A stretch of 64,000 bases of DNA from Sideroxydans sp. (GTDB lineage Bacteria; Pseudomonadota; Gammaproteobacteria; Burkholderiales; Gallionellaceae), in the NCBI GenBank assembly GCA_028707175.1, contig JAQTUV010000002.1:372001-436000 (forward strand), read 5' to 3'. The notes under the pieces are model-generated. The model had not been told where the DNA came from, searched no databases, and saw only the letters and a program-made list of their open reading frames with translations. Position numbers and translations under genes: made by a program. Position 1 is the stretch's first letter; each line of letters begins with the position of its first letter. This document shows, in pieces, positions 17,218 to 31,104 of the stretch.

Positions 17218-18246
17218 TTAAGCTTTGCTCTGGTTGCTGACTTCGACCAGCTGCGCCAACTTGGCTTTGGCCGCACCGCTGGCAAGTATCTCGCCCGCTT
17301 TCTTGATCCCGTTCGCCAAAGAATCGGCCATGCCTGCCACATAGATGGCCGCACCCGCATTGAGTTGCACGATGTCACGTGCGACGCTTGGCTGGTTGTC
17401 CAGCACACCGAGCAACATGGCTTTGGCTTCTTCCTTGTTGGCGACTTTGATGGAATCGAGCGATGCCGACTTGAATCCGAACTGCTCTGGCGTGACGGTG
17501 TATTCGATCACCTGTCCGTCTTTCAACTCGGCGACATTAGTTGCGCCACTGATGGTGATCTCGTCCAGCCCGTCGCTGCCGTTCACCACCAACACATGGC
17601 GGCTACCGAGGCGTTGCAACACACGCGCTTGGATACCCACCAAGTCGGGATGGAAAACGCCCATCACTTGGTTATCCGCACCTGCCGGATTGGTGAGCGG
17701 GCCCAGCACGTTAAACATGGTGCGCACGCCCAACTCACGGCGCACGGGCGCAGCATGTTTCATCGCACCGTGGAAGTTAGGCGCGAACATGAAGCCGATA
17801 CCGATCTGATCGATGCTGTGGCCGACTTGCTCTGGCGTGAGCGTGAGATTCACGCCCAGCGCTTCCAACACATCGGCAGAACCGCAGGTGGAGGACACGG
17901 AGCGACCGCCATGCTTAGCGACGCGCGCACCCGCTGCCGAAGCCACGAATGCGCTGGCGGTAGAGATGTTGAAGGTATGGGAGGTATCACCACCCGTACC
18001 GCAGGTATCCACCAGATTCCCACGATTGGTGACCGGCACTTTGCTGGCGAACTCGCGCATCACGAAAGCAGCGGCGGAGATCTCGCCGATGGTCTCTTTC
18101 TTCACACGCAGACCGACCAAGATAGCAGCGATCATCGTAGGCGACACTTCACCACCCATGATCTGGCGCATCAACGACAACATCTCGTCGTAAAAGATCT
18201 CGCGCTGGTCGATGAGGCGGACTAGGGCTTGTTGTGGTGTGATCAT
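17218..18246 (-). CDS. trpD: Anthranilate phosphoribosyltransferase
   Basis: 342 residues from [18 protein letters not shown]. Transfers phosphoribose from PRPP to anthranilate in tryptophan synthesis. Family motifs: [16 protein letters not shown], the PRPP loop [63 protein letters not shown], and [10 protein letters not shown]. The start at 18246 has GAAGGA nine bases upstream; the in-frame extension upstream is not supported. It follows trpG after a repeat-filled gap and is followed by relA rather than trpC, which is the usual third partner. Confidence 0.97.
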   Translation of the reverse strand: MITPQQALVRLIDQREIFYDEMLSLMRQIMGGEVSPTMIAAILVGLRVKKETIGEISAAAFVMREFASKVPVTNRGNLVDTCGTGGDTSHTFNISTASAFVASAAGARVAKHGGRSVSSTCGSADVLEALGVNLTLTPEQVGHSIDQIGIGFMFAPNFHGAMKHAAPVRRELGVRTMFNVLGPLTNPAGADNQVMGVFHPDLVGIQARVLQRLGSRHVLVVNGSDGLDEITISGATNVAELKDGQVIEYTVTPEQFGFKSASLDSIKVANKEEAKAMLLGVLDNQPSVARDIVQLNAGAAIYVAGMADSLANGIKKAGEILASGAAKAKLAQLVEVSNQSKA

Positions 18247-18304
18247 GTTTTTCATTCCTTCAAAATTCAAAACCGTTTGTCCGCAAATTGCCACAGATTA
18301 GAAC

Positions 18305-18425
18305 TAGGGACTGCATTCCCTCCCCCATGCAGGGGGAGGGCTAGGGAGGGGGTAGAAATCCAAAGTGTAGGTACTTTGCGATACTACCCCCATCCCAGCC
18401 TTCCCCCTGTGAGGGGGAAGGAGCG
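18305..18425. repeat. CCCTCCCCC / GGGGGAGGG inverted repeat between trpG and trpD
   Basis: CCCTCCCCCATGCAGGGGGA with trailing GGG starts at about 18319. A second mirror block, CTACCCCCATCCCAGCCTTC to AGGGGGAAGG, lies about 60 bp later. This is a further dispersed-palindrome family, placed inside the trp operon. Confidence 0.6.
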
Positions 18426-18427
18426 AG

Positions 18428-18997
18428 CTATTTAGCCCCTACCAAAAAATTCTTCAACATGTCGTGCCCATGCTCGGTGAGGATGGACTCGGGGTGGAAC
18501 TGCACACCGTGCACTGGGAGCGTCTTGTGACGCACCCCCATGATCTCGCCGTCGTCCGTCCACGCAGTCACTTCCAGACAATCAGGGATGCTCTCGCGCT
18601 CGATAACCAAAGAGTGATAGCGCGTCGCAGTAAATGGGCTGGGCAATCCAGTGAACACGCTGTTGCTGTTGTGATGGATGAGCGAGGTCTTGCCGTGCAT
18701 CAAAGTCTTGGCGTGGATGATCTTGCCGCCGAAGGCTTGGCCAATACTTTGATGGCCGAGACACACGCCCAGCAAAGGGATCTTGCCCGCGAAGTGTTTG
18801 ATGGCGGCGACCGAAATACCCGCCTCGTTCGGTGTGCAGGGGCCGGGCGACACCACAAGGTGTTGCGGATTCAATCTTTCGATCTCTTCCACGGTGATCT
18901 CGTCGTTGCGGTGCACGACCACATCGGCACCCAACTCGGCGAAATACTGCACGAGGTTGTAGGTGAAGGAATCGTAATTGTCTATCATCAATAACAT
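18428..18997 (-). CDS. trpG: Anthranilate synthase component II (glutamine amidotransferase)
   Basis: 189 residues, class I glutamine amidotransferase that feeds ammonia to TrpE. Visible motifs: [19 protein letters not shown], the oxyanion strand [14 protein letters not shown], nucleophile elbow [15 protein letters not shown] (Cys at ~79), and the His-Glu pair [16 protein letters not shown]. As in many bacteria it may also serve as PabA in folate synthesis. It follows trpE by 9 bp and precedes trpD after the repeat at 18305-18425. Confidence 0.95.
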   Translation of the reverse strand: MLLMIDNYDSFTYNLVQYFAELGADVVVHRNDEITVEEIERLNPQHLVVSPGPCTPNEAGISVAAIKHFAGKIPLLGVCLGHQSIGQAFGGKIIHAKTLMHGKTSLIHHNSNSVFTGLPSPFTATRYHSLVIERESIPDCLEVTAWTDDGEIMGVRHKTLPVHGVQFHPESILTEHGHDMLKNFLVGAK

Positions 18998-19006
18998 GGT
19001 GTTCTC

Positions 19007-20494
19007 CTAGCGATGAAATTGGGCATCAAGCCCTTCAATCACCATCTCTGCCGCACGCAACACGGCACGCGCTTTGTTCTGCGTCTCCATCCATTCGCTA
19101 TCCGCCACCGAGTCGGCGACGATGCCCGCACCCGCTTGCACGTACAGCGTCTTGTCTTTCACCACGGCGGTGCGTAATGCGATGGCGACATCCATGTCAC
19201 CGTTGAAGCCGAGGTAGCCCACCGCGCCTGCATAGATGCCGCGCTTGCTGGGTTCAAGTTCGTCGATGATTTCCATCGCACGCACCTTGGCCGCACCGCT
19301 GACCGTGCCTGCTGGGAAGGTCGCTTTGAGCACATCCATGGCGTCCAAGCCCTGCTTCAATTTCGCCTCGACGTTGGAGACGATGTGCATCACGTGCGAG
19401 TAACGCTCGATGACCATCTTGTCGGTGAGTTGCACCGTGCCACGCTCCGCTACACGACCGATGTCGTTGCGACCAAGGTCGATGAGCATCAGGTGTTCAG
19501 CCAACTCTTTTGGATCAGCCAACAATTCTTCAGCAAGAGCCACATCCTGTTGTGCTGTCTTGCCGCGTGGACGGGTGCCGGCGATAGGACGCACGGTGAC
19601 GGTGTCGCCTTCGAGTCGCGCGAGGATCTCGGGCGAGGAACCGACCACATGATGGTCGCCCATGTCGTAATAGAACATGTAGGGCGAGGGATTGATGCTG
19701 CGCAAGGCGCGATACAAGGACAGCGGCGATGCGGGGAAAGGTTGCGACATACGTTGCGACAACACGACCTGCATGATGTCGCCGTCGAAGATGTAGTGCT
19801 TGGACTTTTCTACCGCTGCTTTGAACGCAGCCTCGCCGAACTCGGACTTCGCTTCGACCGCTTTAGAGGGCGGCGCATAAGGGATATCGACCGGCAGGCG
19901 CATCATGCCGATGAGTTCACGCAACCGGTCGCGCGCCATCGGGTAAGCGTCGTCTTGTGTCGGATCGGCATACACGATGAAAGTGAGTTTGCCGGAAAGG
20001 TTGTCCACCACCGCCAGTTGCTCGGTGAGCATGAGCAGGATGTCCGGCGTTCCGATGACATCCTTCTTCACCGTCTTAGCCAGACGCGGCTCGATATAGC
20101 GCACGGTGTCGTAACCGAAATAGCCCGCCAGGCCGCCCGTGAAACGGGGCAAACCAGACAGCGGTGCGACCTTGAACTGCGCTTGATAGGCGCTGATGTA
20201 ATCCAGCGGATTCTCAACCTCTTGCTTAGTCTCGCCCTTGGGGGTGGTCAGCGTGACTTGTTTGCCGCGTACCGTGATGCGCGTCTCAGCAGGCAAGCCG
20301 ATGAAGGAGTAACGCCCGAAACGTTCGCCGCCTTGCACCGATTCCAGCAGATAGCTGAAAGGTTTGTTAGCGAGTTTGAGATAGAGAGAAAGCGGTGTAT
20401 CAAGATCAGCGAAGGTCTCCGCAACTAAAGGGATGCGGTTATATCCTTGCTGGGCAAGAGTCAGAAACTCTTGTTCTGAAATAGGTGACAACAT
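19007..20494 (-). CDS. trpE: Anthranilate synthase component I
   Basis: 495 residues from ATG 20494, which has AGGAG six bases upstream; a TTG two codons earlier is less likely. Makes anthranilate from chorismate with TrpG. Chorismate-binding motifs: [80 protein letters not shown], and [15 protein letters not shown]. An [18 protein letters not shown] stretch near the N terminus resembles the tryptophan feedback site. Upstream lie gph and rpe on the same strand, a common betaproteobacterial order. Confidence 0.97.
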   Translation of the reverse strand: MLSPISEQEFLTLAQQGYNRIPLVAETFADLDTPLSLYLKLANKPFSYLLESVQGGERFGRYSFIGLPAETRITVRGKQVTLTTPKGETKQEVENPLDYISAYQAQFKVAPLSGLPRFTGGLAGYFGYDTVRYIEPRLAKTVKKDVIGTPDILLMLTEQLAVVDNLSGKLTFIVYADPTQDDAYPMARDRLRELIGMMRLPVDIPYAPPSKAVEAKSEFGEAAFKAAVEKSKHYIFDGDIMQVVLSQRMSQPFPASPLSLYRALRSINPSPYMFYYDMGDHHVVGSSPEILARLEGDTVTVRPIAGTRPRGKTAQQDVALAEELLADPKELAEHLMLIDLGRNDIGRVAERGTVQLTDKMVIERYSHVMHIVSNVEAKLKQGLDAMDVLKATFPAGTVSGAAKVRAMEIIDELEPSKRGIYAGAVGYLGFNGDMDVAIALRTAVVKDKTLYVQAGAGIVADSVADSEWMETQNKARAVLRAAEMVIEGLDAQFHR

Positions 20495-20589
20495 AAACAA
20501 CTCCTAAAAATAAATGAGGGTGATAGCGAACTAGTTGTTGCTGTTCACCATCGCCAATCAGTCGTTTTCAGGAATTGATGTGTCATTTT

Positions 20590-21276
20590 TTAAGCTCGTT
20601 TGATGAGTGGTAATACGCCAGTTAGATCAGGAATCACCGCATCCACGTTGAGCGTTTCAACAGGCTCGCCGTGGTTGTAACCGTAAGGTACGCAGATGAT
20701 AGGGCAACCTGCAGCACGTGCCGCTTGTGCATCGCTGAGTGAATCGCCGACCAATAACAGTTGCTCGACAGCACAGCCGAAGAATTTCGCCGCATGTAAC
20801 AAAGGCATAGGGTGCGGCTTCTTCTCAGGCAAGGTGTCGCCCGCCAACACGATCTCGAAGTAAGGCGCCATGCCGGAAGCCTTCAAGATAGGGTCGGTAT
20901 AACGCATCACTTTGTTGGTGATGCAGCCCAGACGGAAACCCGCTGCCTTCATCTCATCCAGCCCCTTCACCACGTTCTGAAAAGGTTTGCTGTCACAAGC
21001 TAGCTCGGTGTAATGCTTCTCAAAGATAGGCAACGCCTTATCGAACAGCACCGCATCCGGCTCGGCATGCATGTCGCCCGTGAGCGCACGTTTTACCAAC
21101 CAGTGGATGCCGTTACCGATGTAGCTCATCAGCAAGTCTTGCGACACGGGCGCACGGCCCATGTCACGCAACATGCGATTTGCCGATTCCGCCAATTCTG
21201 GCGCGGTATGCAAAAGCGTACCGTCCAGATCAATGACGATTGCGGCGACAGGAAGCGGGAAGTCCTTGAAGCTCAT
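20590..21276 (-). CDS. gph: Phosphoglycolate phosphatase
   Basis: 228-residue HAD-superfamily phosphatase. Motif I DLDGTLLHTAPELAESAN (nucleophile Asp), motif II CITNKVMRY, conserved Lys in LPEKKPHPMPLLHAAKFF, and motif III LLVGDSLSDAQAARAAGCP. The helical cap (residues ~25-95) is of Gph type. Removes 2-phosphoglycolate, the product of Rubisco oxygenation or of DNA repair. The gene is 3 bp after rpe and about 95 bp before trpE, consistent with an rpe-gph-trp transcript. Orthology to Gph rests on context plus motifs. Confidence 0.92.
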   Translation of the reverse strand: MSFKDFPLPVAAIVIDLDGTLLHTAPELAESANRMLRDMGRAPVSQDLLMSYIGNGIHWLVKRALTGDMHAEPDAVLFDKALPIFEKHYTELACDSKPFQNVVKGLDEMKAAGFRLGCITNKVMRYTDPILKASGMAPYFEIVLAGDTLPEKKPHPMPLLHAAKFFGCAVEQLLLVGDSLSDAQAARAAGCPIICVPYGYNHGEPVETLNVDAVIPDLTGVLPLIKRA

Positions 21277-21279
21277 TGA

Positions 21280-21969
21280 TTACTTGCCAACCTTAGCCAA
21301 CTCAGCGCGCATCTCAGCGATGATGGTGTTGTAGTGGTTCTTGTCAGCAGTATTCTTTTTGCCGAACACTGCAGAGCCAGCAACGAAAGTATCTACACCC
21401 GCTTCAGCCACTTCTTTGATGTTCGCTGGGCCAACGCCGCCGTCGATCTCCAAACGGCACTTGTAGCCGCCTGCATCAATCATCTTGCGCACTTGGCGTG
21501 CTTTGTCCAATACGTGAGGGATGAATTTCTGACCGCCGAAGCCTGGGTTCACAGACATCAACAGAACCATGTCCAACTTAGGCAATGTGTATTCCAAGAT
21601 GTCCAAAGGTGTCGCTGGGTTGAATACCAGACCGGCCTTGCAACCCAGCTCTTTGATAAGACCGATAGTGCGGTCGATATGCTCGGAAGCTTCTGGGTGG
21701 AAAGTAATGTAAGTCGCGCCTGCTTTTGCGAAGTCAGGAATGATGCGATCAACAGGCTTCACCATCAAGTGAACGTCGATGTCTGCTGTCACGCCATGCT
21801 TGCGCAATGCTTCGCAAACTAGAGGGCCGATGGTCAGGTTAGGCACATAGTGGTTGTCCATCACGTCGAAGTGAACGATGTCTGCGCCGGAAGCGAGTAC
21901 GTTGTCGACTTCTTCGCCCAAGCGTGCAAAGTTAGCAGAGAGAATCGAAGGGGCGATCTGATAGTCCAT
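21280..21969 (-). CDS. rpe: Ribulose-phosphate 3-epimerase
   Basis: 229-residue TIM-barrel enzyme interconverting ribulose-5-P and xylulose-5-P. Motifs: [35 protein letters not shown] (metal-binding His and catalytic Asp), [38 protein letters not shown], and [12 protein letters not shown] with the second catalytic Asp. Full length. It supplies xylulose-5-P, the substrate of the phosphoketolase encoded at 3043, although the genes are far apart. First gene of the rpe-gph-trp-relA run. Confidence 0.97.
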   Translation of the reverse strand: MDYQIAPSILSANFARLGEEVDNVLASGADIVHFDVMDNHYVPNLTIGPLVCEALRKHGVTADIDVHLMVKPVDRIIPDFAKAGATYITFHPEASEHIDRTIGLIKELGCKAGLVFNPATPLDILEYTLPKLDMVLLMSVNPGFGGQKFIPHVLDKARQVRKMIDAGGYKCRLEIDGGVGPANIKEVAEAGVDTFVAGSAVFGKKNTADKNHYNTIIAEMRAELAKVGK

Positions 21970-22131
21970 GATTAATCCTTAGAGTTTGAAATTTGGAGCG
22001 GCATTTTAACTCAAATATCTGCGCCGCCTTGCATTCCCACATCATCAGAAATGCCATCTTGATTGGATACCAGCGTGTTGATTTTGATTAGCACGCTTGT
22101 CACATCACACAAAATACGGTGAAATGCGGCG

Positions 22132-22515
22132 ATGGAAGATATCAATCAATACAAGGTGCACGTCACCGTTCAGGTGCGTTACCTAGCCGACCAGTCCGAT
22201 GAGGCCGATAACCGCCACGTCTTCTCTTACACCATCACCATTACCAATCAAGGCGAACACCCTGTGCAATTGCTGCATCGTCATTGGATCATCACCGATT
22301 CCAACAACCACGTGCAGGAAGTGAAGGGCAAAGGCGTGGTGGGCGAACAACCCATCATCAAGCCGGGCGACCACTTCGAATATTCCAGCGGCACGGTGTT
22401 GGCGACACAGGTTGGTACGATGTCTGGCACCTACCAAATGCAAGTATTGGACGGCGGTATCTTCAACGTGCCGATACAGCAATTCGTGTTGAGCGTTCCT
22501 CGCACCTTGCACTGA
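22132..22515 (+). CDS. apaG: ApaG domain protein
   Basis: 127 residues matching the ApaG/DUF525 beta-sandwich: VTVQVRYLADQSDEADNRHVFSYTITITNQG, LLHRHWIITDSNNHVQEVKGKGVVGEQP, PGDHFEYSSGTVLATQVGTMSGTYQM. Full length for the family (~125). ApaG is a small cytoplasmic protein linked to Co2+/Mg2+ phenotypes; its biochemical role is not settled. It is divergent from rpe and overlaps no other gene. The next gene, mltA, starts 4 bp after its stop, so the two are almost surely co-transcribed. Confidence 0.94.
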   Translation: MEDINQYKVHVTVQVRYLADQSDEADNRHVFSYTITITNQGEHPVQLLHRHWIITDSNNHVQEVKGKGVVGEQPIIKPGDHFEYSSGTVLATQVGTMSGTYQMQVLDGGIFNVPIQQFVLSVPRTLH

Positions 22516-22519
22516 TCAG

Positions 22520-23734
22520 ATGGACAGCTTTTTGACCCATCGTTCACGAAATTTGCTGCTCGCCATCGGGATCTTCTTGTCGGCATGTCAGACCCCACCA
22601 CCTGCAAGTTGCCCACCTCCATTGGCTCCGCCGCCCCCCCCTGTCGTGGTCGAACCTCCTGTGCCAGTTGGTAAGAACACGCCTGATTTCATCTTGGGGA
22701 GTTGGGATGTTTTGCCAGATTGGTTGTCGCAAGACCTGCCTGCTTCTTGGCCTGCGCTGCAACAAAGCTGCAAAGCGTTGCACCTCAAACCCGTTTGGCT
22801 ACCTATCTGTCATGCCGCCGCCAACATCGCCAACGATGATGTGATGGCACAGCGCACCTTCTACGAAACTTGGTTCACGCCCTACCAAGTGTTCAATCCA
22901 GATGGCACCGACACTGGGCTGATCACGGGTTACTACGAACCGCTGCTGAAAGGCAGTCGCACCCAAAGTAAGAAATATCCTTACCCCATCTACGCTGCAC
23001 CCGATGACATGGTGGAAGTCGATATGGGCGAATTGTTCCCGCAATACCGAGGCAAGATCGTGCGCGCACGACTGCAAGGCAAACGTGTCGTGCCTTATTT
23101 CAATCGCGCCGAGATCGAGGCTGGTCTCGCAACAGCACTGCATGGACGTGAGTTGTGCTGGGTTGCCAATGAAGTAGAGCTATTCTTCTTGCAGATACAA
23201 GGCTCGGGACGAATCGAATTCGAAGACGGCACGCGCATGAAAGTGGGTTATGCCGACCAGAACGGTCATCCCTATGCTTCCATCGGTCGTAAGCTCATCG
23301 ACATGGGTGAACTCAAACCCGAAGAAGCGTCGATGCAAGGCATCAAAAATTGGGCGGACAAAAACCCAGAAATGTTACCCATCGTATTGGGACACAACCC
23401 CAGTTACGTATTCTTCCGTGAATTACCCAGCGGACTCTCCGGCCCCTTGGGTGCGCTAGGCGTGCCGCTCACCAACGAATACAGCATCGCTGTCGATCAA
23501 CGCACCATCCCACTGGGCGTGCCCGTCTTCCTCGCCGCAACACAACCCAATAGCAACGAACCACTCAACCGTCTTGTATTCGCACAAGACACCGGCGGCG
23601 CCATCAAAGGCGCGGTACGGGCTGACTTCTTTTGGGGATTCGGAGAATTGGCGGGAGCCAAAGCGGGCCGCATGAGACAAAGCGGCCGCCTGTGGGTGCT
23701 GTTCCCGAAAGGGATGGAACCGACGCTGAATTGA
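22520..23734 (+). CDS. mltA: Membrane-bound lytic murein transglycosylase A
   Basis: 404 residues. Lipoprotein signal LLLAIGIFLSACQTPPP, so it should be anchored in the outer membrane, followed by a Pro-rich linker. The MltA catalytic region includes GLITGYYEPLLKGSR, YFNRAEIEAGLATALHGRELCWVANEVELFFLQIQGSGR, and the 3D domain with SIAVDQRTIPLGVPVFLA, LVFAQDTGGAIKGAVRADFFWG (catalytic Asp). It cleaves glycan strands forming 1,6-anhydro-muropeptides. The start at ATG 22520 lacks a strong ribosome site and may rely on coupling to apaG 4 bp upstream. Confidence 0.95.
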   Translation: MDSFLTHRSRNLLLAIGIFLSACQTPPPASCPPPLAPPPPPVVVEPPVPVGKNTPDFILGSWDVLPDWLSQDLPASWPALQQSCKALHLKPVWLPICHAAANIANDDVMAQRTFYETWFTPYQVFNPDGTDTGLITGYYEPLLKGSRTQSKKYPYPIYAAPDDMVEVDMGELFPQYRGKIVRARLQGKRVVPYFNRAEIEAGLATALHGRELCWVANEVELFFLQIQGSGRIEFEDGTRMKVGYADQNGHPYASIGRKLIDMGELKPEEASMQGIKNWADKNPEMLPIVLGHNPSYVFFRELPSGLSGPLGALGVPLTNEYSIAVDQRTIPLGVPVFLAATQPNSNEPLNRLVFAQDTGGAIKGAVRADFFWGFGELAGAKAGRMRQSGRLWVLFPKGMEPTLN

Positions 23735-23750
23735 AGCGTGGTTTAGCTAC

Positions 23751-23795
23751 ATTGTCATTCCCGCTTGGCGAACATCCACTGCGCGGGAATGACAA
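23751..23795. repeat. GTCATTCCCGC ... GCGGGAATGAC palindrome
   Basis: GTCATTCCCGC at 23754 is mirrored by GCGGGAATGAC ending about 23793. It lies between convergent mltA and the FKBP gene, where it may act as a bidirectional transcription stop. This is a widespread repeat type and the only copy I saw here. Confidence 0.6.
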
Positions 23796-23799
23796 AAAA

Positions 23800-24255
23800 T
23801 CACTTCACACCAAGTAGCTCAACATCAAACACCAAGGTCGCGTTCGGCGGAATCACATCACCTGCACCCCGTTCGCCGTAACCCATGTTGGGCGGAATGA
23901 GTAGCGTACGTTGTCCGCCCACTTTCATACCAGCAAAACCTTGATCCCATCCCTTGATGACTTGACCTGCCCCCAAGGAAAACTCCAAGGGCTGACCGCG
24001 ATCATGTGAGCTATCGAATTTCTTGCCCTTATGTTCAGGCGCAGACTCCTCGTATAACCAGCCCGTGTAATGTACCGAAACGTCGTGGCCGGTCACTGCC
24101 TCTGCCCCTGCACCCAACTTAGTATCGTTCTTCACCAACTCGGTCACGCTACTTGCCGCCATCGGTGCCTGAGTCGAAGGCCCTGAGCAGCCAACGGCAA
24201 ACAAACAAGCGGATAACAGCACAGCCAATGGCACTAAAGTAAAACGATGTTTCAT
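23800..24255 (-). CDS. FKBP-type peptidyl-prolyl isomerase, lipoprotein
   Basis: 151 residues. Signal with lipobox ([14 protein letters not shown]) anchors it to a membrane on the periplasmic side. A single FKBP domain (residues ~45-151): [83 protein letters not shown]. These are the Tyr, Asp, Phe and Trp positions of active FKBPs. Start at 24255 has GGAG six bases before it; an ATG four codons upstream is less likely. It is followed on the same strand by repeat 24289-24340 and lies downstream of the double-domain FKBP gene. Confidence 0.93.
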   Translation of the reverse strand: MKHRFTLVPLAVLLSACLFAVGCSGPSTQAPMAASSVTELVKNDTKLGAGAEAVTGHDVSVHYTGWLYEESAPEHKGKKFDSSHDRGQPLEFSLGAGQVIKGWDQGFAGMKVGGQRTLLIPPNMGYGERGAGDVIPPNATLVFDVELLGVK

Positions 24256-24288
24256 TGATGACTCCATAAAAATTACAGCCGTCGATGC

Positions 24289-24340
24289 TGTAGATCGGAT
24301 TTAAAGCCGATACATTTATCGGACTAAAGTCCGACCTACA
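24289..24340. repeat. Intergenic palindrome, GTAGGTCGG family (diverged copy)
   Basis: TGTAGATCGGATTTAAAGCC is mirrored by GGACTAAAGTCCGACCTACA. It lies between the two FKBP genes and is a degenerate relative of the copies at 5463 and 14117. Confidence 0.65.
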
Positions 24341-24361
24341 ACAGCATGGGGTAACTCGAAA

Positions 24362-25048
24362 TTACTTAACGCCCAACAACTCCACATCAAACACCAAGGT
24401 GGCATTGGGAGGAATCACGCCGCCCGCACCGCGACGGCCATAGCCCATCTCTGGCGGAATGATCAACGTGCGCCAACCGCCTACTCTCATGCCTTCCACG
24501 CCCGTATCCCATCCCTTGATAACACGCCCCATACCCAGCGGAAAATCAAATGGCTCATCGCGGTCGCGTGAGCTGTCGAACTTCTTACCCTTGTTCTCTG
24601 GGCCGTTTTTGTCGAACAACCAGCCGGTGTAATGCACCGTCACCAATTGACCTGCCTTGGCTTCTGCACCTTCACCTTTTTTGATCTCGATGATCTCGGT
24701 GCGAATCACGCTCAACAATTTCACATCGAACACCAACTTCGCATTCGGCGGAATGTCATCACCTGCGCCTTGCGCACCGTAACCCATCTCTGCTGGAATG
24801 ATGAGCGTACGTTGTCCGCCCACCTTCATGCCCTGCACACCCACATCCCAACCTTCGATCACATGCCCCGCACCGAGCGGGAAATCAAATGGGTCGTTAC
24901 GGTCAAGCGAGCTGTCGAACTTCGCCCCCTTGTTGTCTGGTGCGCTCTCGTCAAAGAGCCAGCCGGTGTAATGCACAGTTACGGTTTGTCCCGCTTGCGC
25001 TTCCGCGCCTTCGCCTAGTTTGGTATCGGTTTTGATGAGGGTGGTCAT
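24362..25048 (-). CDS. Tandem double-domain FKBP-type peptidyl-prolyl isomerase
   Basis: 228 residues with no signal peptide, so probably cytoplasmic. Two complete FKBP domains follow each other: residues ~1-112 ([19 protein letters not shown] ... VFDVKLLSV) and ~113-228 ([19 protein letters not shown] ... [10 protein letters not shown]). Each has the FDSS, VIEGWD or VIKGWD, and [10 protein letters not shown] motifs. The second domain is closer to the lipoprotein FKBP downstream, suggesting local duplication. Start placed at ATG 25048 ([12 protein letters not shown]), preceded by AAGGAA; the longer open frame would overlap the next gene upstream. Confidence 0.92.
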   Translation of the reverse strand: MTTLIKTDTKLGEGAEAQAGQTVTVHYTGWLFDESAPDNKGAKFDSSLDRNDPFDFPLGAGHVIEGWDVGVQGMKVGGQRTLIIPAEMGYGAQGAGDDIPPNAKLVFDVKLLSVIRTEIIEIKKGEGAEAKAGQLVTVHYTGWLFDKNGPENKGKKFDSSRDRDEPFDFPLGMGRVIKGWDTGVEGMRVGGWRTLIIPPEMGYGRRGAGGVIPPNATLVFDVELLGVK

Positions 25049-25074
25049 GTTGCGTATTTCCTTAGTAGTTAATG

Positions 25075-29040
<3,966 letters not shown>

Positions 29041-29189
29041 GGTGCTTGCTTCTTTAAAGGGGCGCGGATTTTAGCATGCGGTCAATTGCCGCTTGATACG
29101 TCCAAGATTTGCCAATACTATCAGCATGGTTTTAGTTCGTTGCCAGACTGGACGAAGATACGCGGCTCGCGGAAATTTATGAGGAATCA

Positions 29190-29645
29190 ATGGCTAAGTT
29201 CATCTGGACGGATCGGCTCAATGTCGGCATCGAAGTAATCGACCAGCAACATCGACGCATCGTGGAATACATCAATCAATTGGACGATGCCCGTTCCAAC
29301 AACTACTCACACGAAGAGATCGGCTTTTTGATCAATGAGTTAGTTGATTACACCATCTCCCATTTCGGTTTTGAGGAAAGTTTGCAGGAAGAAGCCGGCT
29401 ACCCCTTCCTCAAAGCACATCAAAAAGTACATGAGCTGTTCACCAAGCGTGTGGCTGATTTCCAGACCCGTCACAACAACGGGGAGGACGTGACCAAGGG
29501 CCTGAACAGTTTGCTGGTCACATGGCTGTTCAATCACATCAAACGCGACGATAACGATTACGTCGAGACAGTAAAGTTATATCTGCAACGGCAGACGAAT
29601 GCCGTGGAGAAGAAGAAGGGGTTGTTCTCGCGACTCTTCGGTTAG
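29190..29645 (+). CDS. Bacteriohemerythrin
   Basis: 151-residue single-domain hemerythrin, an O2-binding non-haem di-iron protein of the cytoplasm. The ligand pattern is visible: DQQHRRIVEYIN (His), YTISHFGFEESLQEEAGYPFLKAHQKVHELF (His-x3-Glu and His-x4-His), and HIKRDDNDY (His, Asp). Length and C-terminal extension fit stand-alone bacteriohemerythrins. It is divergent from metH and upstream of trpB2 by ~60 bp. A role in oxygen delivery or sensing is typical for microaerobic bacteria, and is inference here. Confidence 0.93.
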   Translation: MAKFIWTDRLNVGIEVIDQQHRRIVEYINQLDDARSNNYSHEEIGFLINELVDYTISHFGFEESLQEEAGYPFLKAHQKVHELFTKRVADFQTRHNNGEDVTKGLNSLLVTWLFNHIKRDDNDYVETVKLYLQRQTNAVEKKKGLFSRLFG

Positions 29646-29703
29646 AGTTGCATCTGGTAGGGCGGGCGAGGAAGTTATTCAATAACAGCTAGGGGAGAAA
29701 AAC

Positions 29704-31056
29704 ATGCAGCAAACAAAGATCATGTTGGACGAGTCGGAGATCCCGACACATTGGTATAACGTCGTAGCAGACATGCCAAATCCGCCTACGGCTCCGCTGG
29801 GGCGTGATGGCAAACCCGTTGGCCCGGATGCCTTGACCGCTATCTTCCCGATGGCGCTAATTGAACAAGAAGTCTCTGCGCAACGCTGGATCGAGATTCC
29901 CGCTGAAGTGCGCGAAGCACTCACCACTTACCGCCCCTCGCCACTGGTTCGTGCGCATCGCTTGGAAGCGGCATTGGGCACACCCGCCAAGATCTATTTC
30001 AAAAACGAGAGCGTCTCCCCTGCCGGTTCGCACAAGGTGAATACCGCTATCCCGCAGGCGTATTACAACAAGATGGCGGGTATCAAACGCCTTGCGACCG
30101 AGACGGGCGCTGGACAGTGGGGTTCGTCAATCGCATTGGCTGGACAGATGTTTGGCATCGACGTGCGTGTATTCATGGTGCGTGTGAGCTACGACCAGAA
30201 ACCGTTCCGCCGTTCCATGATGCAGACATGGGGCGCGAACGTATTTGCCAGCCCCAGTATGGAAACGAACACAGGACGCGCGGCATTGGCGGCTGATCCG
30301 AACAACCAAGGTTCGCTTGGCCTCGCCATCTCAGAAGCAGTGGAAGAAGCGGCATCCCGTGCGGACACCAACTACGCGCTGGGTTCAGTGCTGAACCACG
30401 TGTTGTTGCATCAGACCATCATCGGACTGGAAGCGAAGAAACAATTCGCCAAAGTGGGCGACTATCCCGACATGGTGTTCGCACCGTGCGGAGGCGGCTC
30501 CAACTTCGGTGGCGTGGCATTCCCCTTCTTGGCGGACAAAGCAGCAGGCAAGAACGTACGCTTAGTAGCGGTCGAGCCGACCTCCTGCCCGACGCTCACC
30601 AAAGGCGTGTATGCGTATGACTACGGCGACACTGCCGGTTTCACCCCCATCATGAAGATGTACACCTTGGGTCACGACTTCATGCCGCCCGGCATCCACG
30701 CGGGTGGATTGCGCTATCACGGCGATTCACCGCTGGTGTCACAGCTCTTCCACGAGAAGCTGATCGAAGCCGTTGCCGTGCCACAGTTAGCAACGTTTGA
30801 AGCAGGTGTGTTGTTCGCGAAAACTGAAGGCATCATCCCTGCACCTGAATCCAATCATGCGATTCGCGCGTGTATCGACGAAGCATTGCGCTGCAAGGCA
30901 TCTGGTGAAGCGAAGACCTTGTTCTTCAACCTGTCAGGGCATGGGCACTTCGATATGGCCTCTTACGACCGCTACTTCTCAGGAAAACTGGAAGACTTCA
31001 ACTATCCAGAAGAAGCGATTAAGGCATCGTTGGCGCATCTACCTAAGGTGGGATAA
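29704..31056 (+). CDS. TrpB2-type tryptophan synthase beta-like protein
   Basis: 450 residues, PLP fold type II. SPAGSHKVNTAIPQAYYN holds the PLP-binding Lys; further motifs are TETGAGQWGSSIALAGQMFG, APCGGGSNFGGVAFPF (phosphate loop) and LSGHGHFDMASY. The N-terminal VVADMPNPPTAPLGRDG block and ~450-residue length mark the TrpB2 branch, which acts without TrpA in many organisms. It stands alone, away from the trpEGD genes at 17-20 kb. It could supply tryptophan from indole or act as a serine deaminase-like rescue enzyme. A clear terminator follows. Confidence 0.93.
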   Translation: MQQTKIMLDESEIPTHWYNVVADMPNPPTAPLGRDGKPVGPDALTAIFPMALIEQEVSAQRWIEIPAEVREALTTYRPSPLVRAHRLEAALGTPAKIYFKNESVSPAGSHKVNTAIPQAYYNKMAGIKRLATETGAGQWGSSIALAGQMFGIDVRVFMVRVSYDQKPFRRSMMQTWGANVFASPSMETNTGRAALAADPNNQGSLGLAISEAVEEAASRADTNYALGSVLNHVLLHQTIIGLEAKKQFAKVGDYPDMVFAPCGGGSNFGGVAFPFLADKAAGKNVRLVAVEPTSCPTLTKGVYAYDYGDTAGFTPIMKMYTLGHDFMPPGIHAGGLRYHGDSPLVSQLFHEKLIEAVAVPQLATFEAGVLFAKTEGIIPAPESNHAIRACIDEALRCKASGEAKTLFFNLSGHGHFDMASYDRYFSGKLEDFNYPEEAIKASLAHLPKVG

Positions 31057-31074
31057 GTTAGTGATGGAAGTACA

Positions 31075-31104
31075 ACGGGCAGCGAATGCGCTGCCCGTTT
31101 TTTT
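31075..31104 (+). terminator. Intrinsic terminator after trpB2
   Basis: ACGGGCAGC, a short loop, then GCTGCCCGT and a run of seven T. Strong stem of nine pairs; the T run abuts the end of the convergent psiE-like gene. Confidence 0.88.
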
